From Pseudomonadota bacterium (GTDB lineage Bacteria; Pseudomonadota; Alphaproteobacteria; Rhizobiales; Xanthobacteraceae), in the NCBI GenBank assembly GCA_023422775.1, contig JAFAGM010000014.1, forward strand, positions 67,356 through 131,355: a stretch of 64,000 nt of DNA, in the 5' to 3' direction. Numbering within the stretch: position 1 is the stretch's first letter; each line of letters begins with the position of its first letter. The position numbers and the translations under genes are program-made. Under the pieces are notes generated by a model. That model had not been told where the DNA came from. It ran no database searches and worked only from the letters and a program-made list of their open reading frames with translations. Shown here piece after piece: positions 61,726 through 64,000 of the stretch.

Positions 61726-61941
61726 TCAGAGATTCTTGTTCGCCGCGGCGGCCGCCTCGTTAGCGGCGTCCTTGGCGGCCTGCTTGGCGTCGCCGACGGC
61801 CTTCTGGGCCTTGCCCTTCACTTCCTGGATCGCGCCTTCGCCCTGGAGACGATCGGAACCGGTGGCTTCACCGATGCCCTGCTTGGCCTTGCCGATGGCC
61901 TCGTTGGCCGCGCCCTTGATCTTGTCGGTGGTGGCACCCAT
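61726..61941 (-). CDS. CsbD-family stress protein
   Basis: 71 residues, extended charged helix: [40 protein letters not shown], then [15 protein letters not shown]. This is the CsbD pattern, small general-stress proteins of unknown mechanism. GGAGTG precedes ATG 61941. Single gene ended by the hairpin at 61670. Confidence 0.9.
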   Translation of the reverse strand: MGATTDKIKGAANEAIGKAKQGIGEATGSDRLQGEGAIQEVKGKAQKAVGDAKQAAKDAANEAAAAANKNL

Positions 61942-62077
61942 CAAAAACACTCCTTTTTACGTCATTGAACTTCACCCGGACAACGCATCGCGCTTCTCAA
62001 AAGTTCCCCGATTTGGCTGGTTTGCGATCACGGTTTTATGTAGCGTAAGCGAGGCATTGTTTTCAGAAAGCAACAAG

Positions 62078-62602
62078 ATGAGCGGCACTCACGATCATAC
62101 CCATCCTCACGATCACGATCATTCGCACGGCGATGCCGAGCGCTGGAAGCATGACGGCGTTCGCGTCATTCCCGGCAACCAGCTCGATCCCAACGTGCCG
62201 TCGACCGCGGGCATGGACCGCAAGGCCGCGATCAATTTCGCCCGCGTCGGCGCGCAGAAATTATGGGCAGGCACCGTGACGATCCGGCCCGACGCCAAGA
62301 CCGGTGCGCATCATCACGGCCATCTCGAAAGCATCATCTACGTCGTCAGGGGCAAGGCGCGCATGCGCTGGGGCGAGCACCTGCAGTTCACCGCGGAAGC
62401 CGGCCCCGGCGATTTCATTTTCGTTCCGCCCTACGTGCCGCATCAGGAGATCAACGCCAGCCGCGACGAGGTGCTGGAATGCGTGCTCGTGCGCAGCGAC
62501 GGCGAGGCGGTCGCGATCAACCTCGACATCGAGCCGGTGGAAAAGCCGGAGACGGTGCTGTGGGTCGATCCCGTGCATCGCGATCCCGCCGAGAAGAAGT
62601 GA
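62078..62602 (+). CDS. cupin-domain protein with His-rich N-terminal tail
   Basis: 174 residues. The N-terminal tail HDHTHPHDHDHSHGD (about 5-19) should bind divalent metal. The cupin domain has motif 1 GAHHHGHLESIIYVVRGKAR (about 77-96) with His-His-x-Glu-type ligands and motif 2 GDFIFVPPYVPHQEINAS near 111. Function unknown; metal storage or metal-supplied enzyme are possible. Confidence 0.87.
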   Translation: MSGTHDHTHPHDHDHSHGDAERWKHDGVRVIPGNQLDPNVPSTAGMDRKAAINFARVGAQKLWAGTVTIRPDAKTGAHHHGHLESIIYVVRGKARMRWGEHLQFTAEAGPGDFIFVPPYVPHQEINASRDEVLECVLVRSDGEAVAINLDIEPVEKPETVLWVDPVHRDPAEKK

Positions 62603-62647
62603 CGACCGCAACGCACCGGCACTGCGCTTCGCATTCAAGGAAATCCC

Positions 62648-63385
62648 ATGACGCTTGTTCGCTACGAGAGCAGTGGCCACGTCGCCACGATCACGATGGA
62701 TCGCGCCTCTGCGCATAACGCCCTCGATCCGGCGCTGTGTAACGAGCTGCGCGATGCGTGGTTGCGTTTTCGCGACAGCGACGATCGTGTTGCGGTGCTC
62801 GCGGCCGCCGAGGAAAATTACTTCTGCGTCGGTGCCGACGTGAGGGATTTTCCGGCCGATATGTGGCGGGCGGTGCCAGGCCTTGGCGTCGAACTGGACA
62901 AGCCGGTGATTGCCGCGACCTCCGGCTGGGTCGTCGGCGGCGGCTTCGTGATCGTCCAGATGGCCGACATGTGCGTGGCGTCGGAGACGACGCGCTTCAG
63001 CTACCCGGAAGTCAAGGTCGGCACCACCGGCGGTGGCGTCTCCTCGGTGCTGTCGCGAATGCCGCACAAGATCGCGATGGAATTCCTGCTGGTCGGGGAG
63101 GAAATGTCGGCGGAGCGCGCCTACCAGATCGGCTTCGTCAACAAGGTGGTGCCGCAGGGTCAGCACGTCGTGCAGGCCCAGGCGATGGCGGCAAAGATCG
63201 CCGCCGCCGCGCCGCTTGTCGTGCAGGCCCTGAAGAAGCTCGCCCGCGACGCCATGCCGAAGGGGCCGCTCGAGACGGTGGCCGAAGTGCGCCGGCTGCT
63301 CGACCCGGTGCGGGACAGCGAAGACCTCAAGGAGGGCGTCAAGGCGTTCTCCGAGAAGCGCAAGCCCGAGTTCAAGGGCCGGTAG
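62648..63385 (+). CDS. enoyl-CoA hydratase/isomerase-family protein
   Basis: 245 residues, crotonase fold: MDRASAHNALDPALCNELRD near residue 17, ENYFCVGADVRDFPAD near 57 and AATSGWVVGGGFVIVQMADM near 91, followed by FSYPEVKVGTTGGGVSSVL. GGAAATCC precedes the ATG. It is not closely similar to the hydratase at 52545. Substrate unknown. Confidence 0.9.
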   Translation: MTLVRYESSGHVATITMDRASAHNALDPALCNELRDAWLRFRDSDDRVAVLAAAEENYFCVGADVRDFPADMWRAVPGLGVELDKPVIAATSGWVVGGGFVIVQMADMCVASETTRFSYPEVKVGTTGGGVSSVLSRMPHKIAMEFLLVGEEMSAERAYQIGFVNKVVPQGQHVVQAQAMAAKIAAAAPLVVQALKKLARDAMPKGPLETVAEVRRLLDPVRDSEDLKEGVKAFSEKRKPEFKGR

Positions 63386-63513
63386 CGGCTATTCGCCGCC
63401 GGATTCCTTTGTTCGCGCGCCGCGCCGGTGCTCCAAAATAATTTGGAAGAGGATGTCGGATCGGCCGCCGCGCGTTCGTCCTTGGCTCGAGCCCTCAACA
63501 AAGGAACCCGATG

Positions 63514-63945
63514 ATGGCCAAAATGATCTTCGTCAACCTGCCGGTCAGCGATCTCGCCCGCTCCACCGCCTTCTATCAGGCGATCGGCGCCGAGAAGAAT
63601 CCGCAATTCTCCGACGACACCGCGTCCTGCATGGTCATTTCCGAGACCATCTACGTCATGCTGCTGACACACGACAAATATCGCCAGTTCACCTCGAAGA
63701 AGATCGCGGACGCAAAGGCCTCCAGCCAGGTCCTGATCTGCCTTTCCGCCGACAGCCGCGACGCGGTGGACGATATGGTCGGCAAGGCGCAGGGCGCGGG
63801 CGGCGGCGCTGATCCGGGTCCGAAGCAGGACCATGGCTTCATGTATGGCCGTAGCTTCGAGGATCCCGACGGTCACCACTGGGAAGTGATGTGGATGGAC
63901 GCCGCGGCTGTTAGCGGCTCGCAGTCCGACACCGCCGCCGCCTGA
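63514..63945 (+). CDS. VOC-family (glyoxalase/extradiol-like) protein
   Basis: 143 residues; MIFVNLPVSDLARSTAFYQA opens the fold, YVMLLTHDKYRQFT lies near 50, and FMYGRSFEDPDGHHWEVMWM near 109 carries the typical last strand with Glu. Related to lactoylglutathione lyase-like proteins with a Ser-rich C tail. AAAGGAA precedes the ATG pair; 63511 is equally possible. Confidence 0.88.
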   Translation: MAKMIFVNLPVSDLARSTAFYQAIGAEKNPQFSDDTASCMVISETIYVMLLTHDKYRQFTSKKIADAKASSQVLICLSADSRDAVDDMVGKAQGAGGGADPGPKQDHGFMYGRSFEDPDGHHWEVMWMDAAAVSGSQSDTAAA

Positions 63946-63964
63946 TAAGAGCAGTGAACCGTGG

Positions 63965-63990
63965 GGTGGGCAAAGCGAAGCGTGCCCACC
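63965..63990. repeat. short inverted repeat
   Basis: GGTGGGCA, ten-base loop, TGCCCACC. A common small intergenic hairpin in Bradyrhizobium-type genomes; it lies 20 bases after the last gene of the window and may stop transcription. Confidence 0.55.
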
Positions 63991-64000
63991 ATCTCTCGAC

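Overview
The window reads as chromosomal DNA of an alphaproteobacterium of the Bradyrhizobium type. The evidence is high G+C coding sequence throughout, family content typical of that group (CsbD, DUF982, Bug-type tricarboxylate binding protein, DUF2778/L,D-transpeptidase, many acyl-CoA and short-chain dehydrogenases) and dispersed imperfect palindromes between genes of the kind common in Bradyrhizobium genomes. No rRNA, tRNA or CRISPR array was seen.

Layout. (1) 1-9.6 kb: a respiratory nitrate reductase operon, narG (5' part outside the window)-narHJI, followed in the same direction by a parvulin-type prolyl isomerase, an unrecognised small Cys/Gly-tailed protein, a beta-carbonic anhydrase, and molybdenum-cofactor genes mogA, a DUF2478 gene and moeA. 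The operon ends against an IS630-type transposase remnant. (2) 10.0-15.2 kb: a cupin gene and an unusual nirK (membrane anchor + cytochrome c + cupredoxin + copper nitrite reductase) on the minus strand, then sdhBCD without sdhA on the plus strand, then decayed DUF2249 and DUF59-like remnants. Together with (1) this is a nitrate/nitrite respiration region. (3) 16.1-28.9 kb: the most striking block, an apparently complete haem-scavenging system of Has type on the plus strand: exbB-exbD-tonB, an ECF sigma/FecR pair, a TonB-dependent receptor with an N-terminal signalling domain, two tandem HasA-like hemophores carrying C-terminal serralysin-type secretion domains, and a dedicated type I export ATPase and membrane-fusion protein. 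Two nearly identical promoter-like motifs with the same spacing precede exbB and the receptor, and each hemophore gene is preceded by a small hairpin. The block ends beside a truncated SDR gene.

(4) 29.2-44 kb: assorted catabolic and regulatory genes: acyl-CoA dehydrogenase, PilZ protein, SDR, succinate-semialdehyde-type dehydrogenase, an outer-membrane-like protein opposite a cytochrome-c'-like protein, a TetR gene divergent from a ferredoxin/P450 pair, a Bug binding protein with a LacI regulator, and an SDR-VOC-CMD-SRPBCC-dioxygenase run reading away from a perfect LacI operator. (5) 43.9-45.1 kb: an L,D-transpeptidase-like DUF2778 gene and a DUF982 gene. (6) 45.2-51.9 kb: a minus-strand operon-like set under a GntR/FCD regulator: ABC binding protein, two different permeases and an ATPase of the nitrate/taurine/THI5 class, a polysaccharide-deacetylase-like protein, an FAH-family hydrolase and a MetE-like zinc methyltransferase; the substrate is unknown. 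(7) 52-64 kb: MarR/enoyl-CoA hydratase, GMC oxidoreductase, hemE, small stress-type proteins, slyX, trhO, gamma-glutamyltransferase, an FAD oxidoreductase with no canonical start codon, FKBP isomerase, CsbD, a His-tailed cupin, a second enoyl-CoA hydratase and a VOC protein.

Assignments rest on reading translated sequence and remembered family motifs; no search was run.
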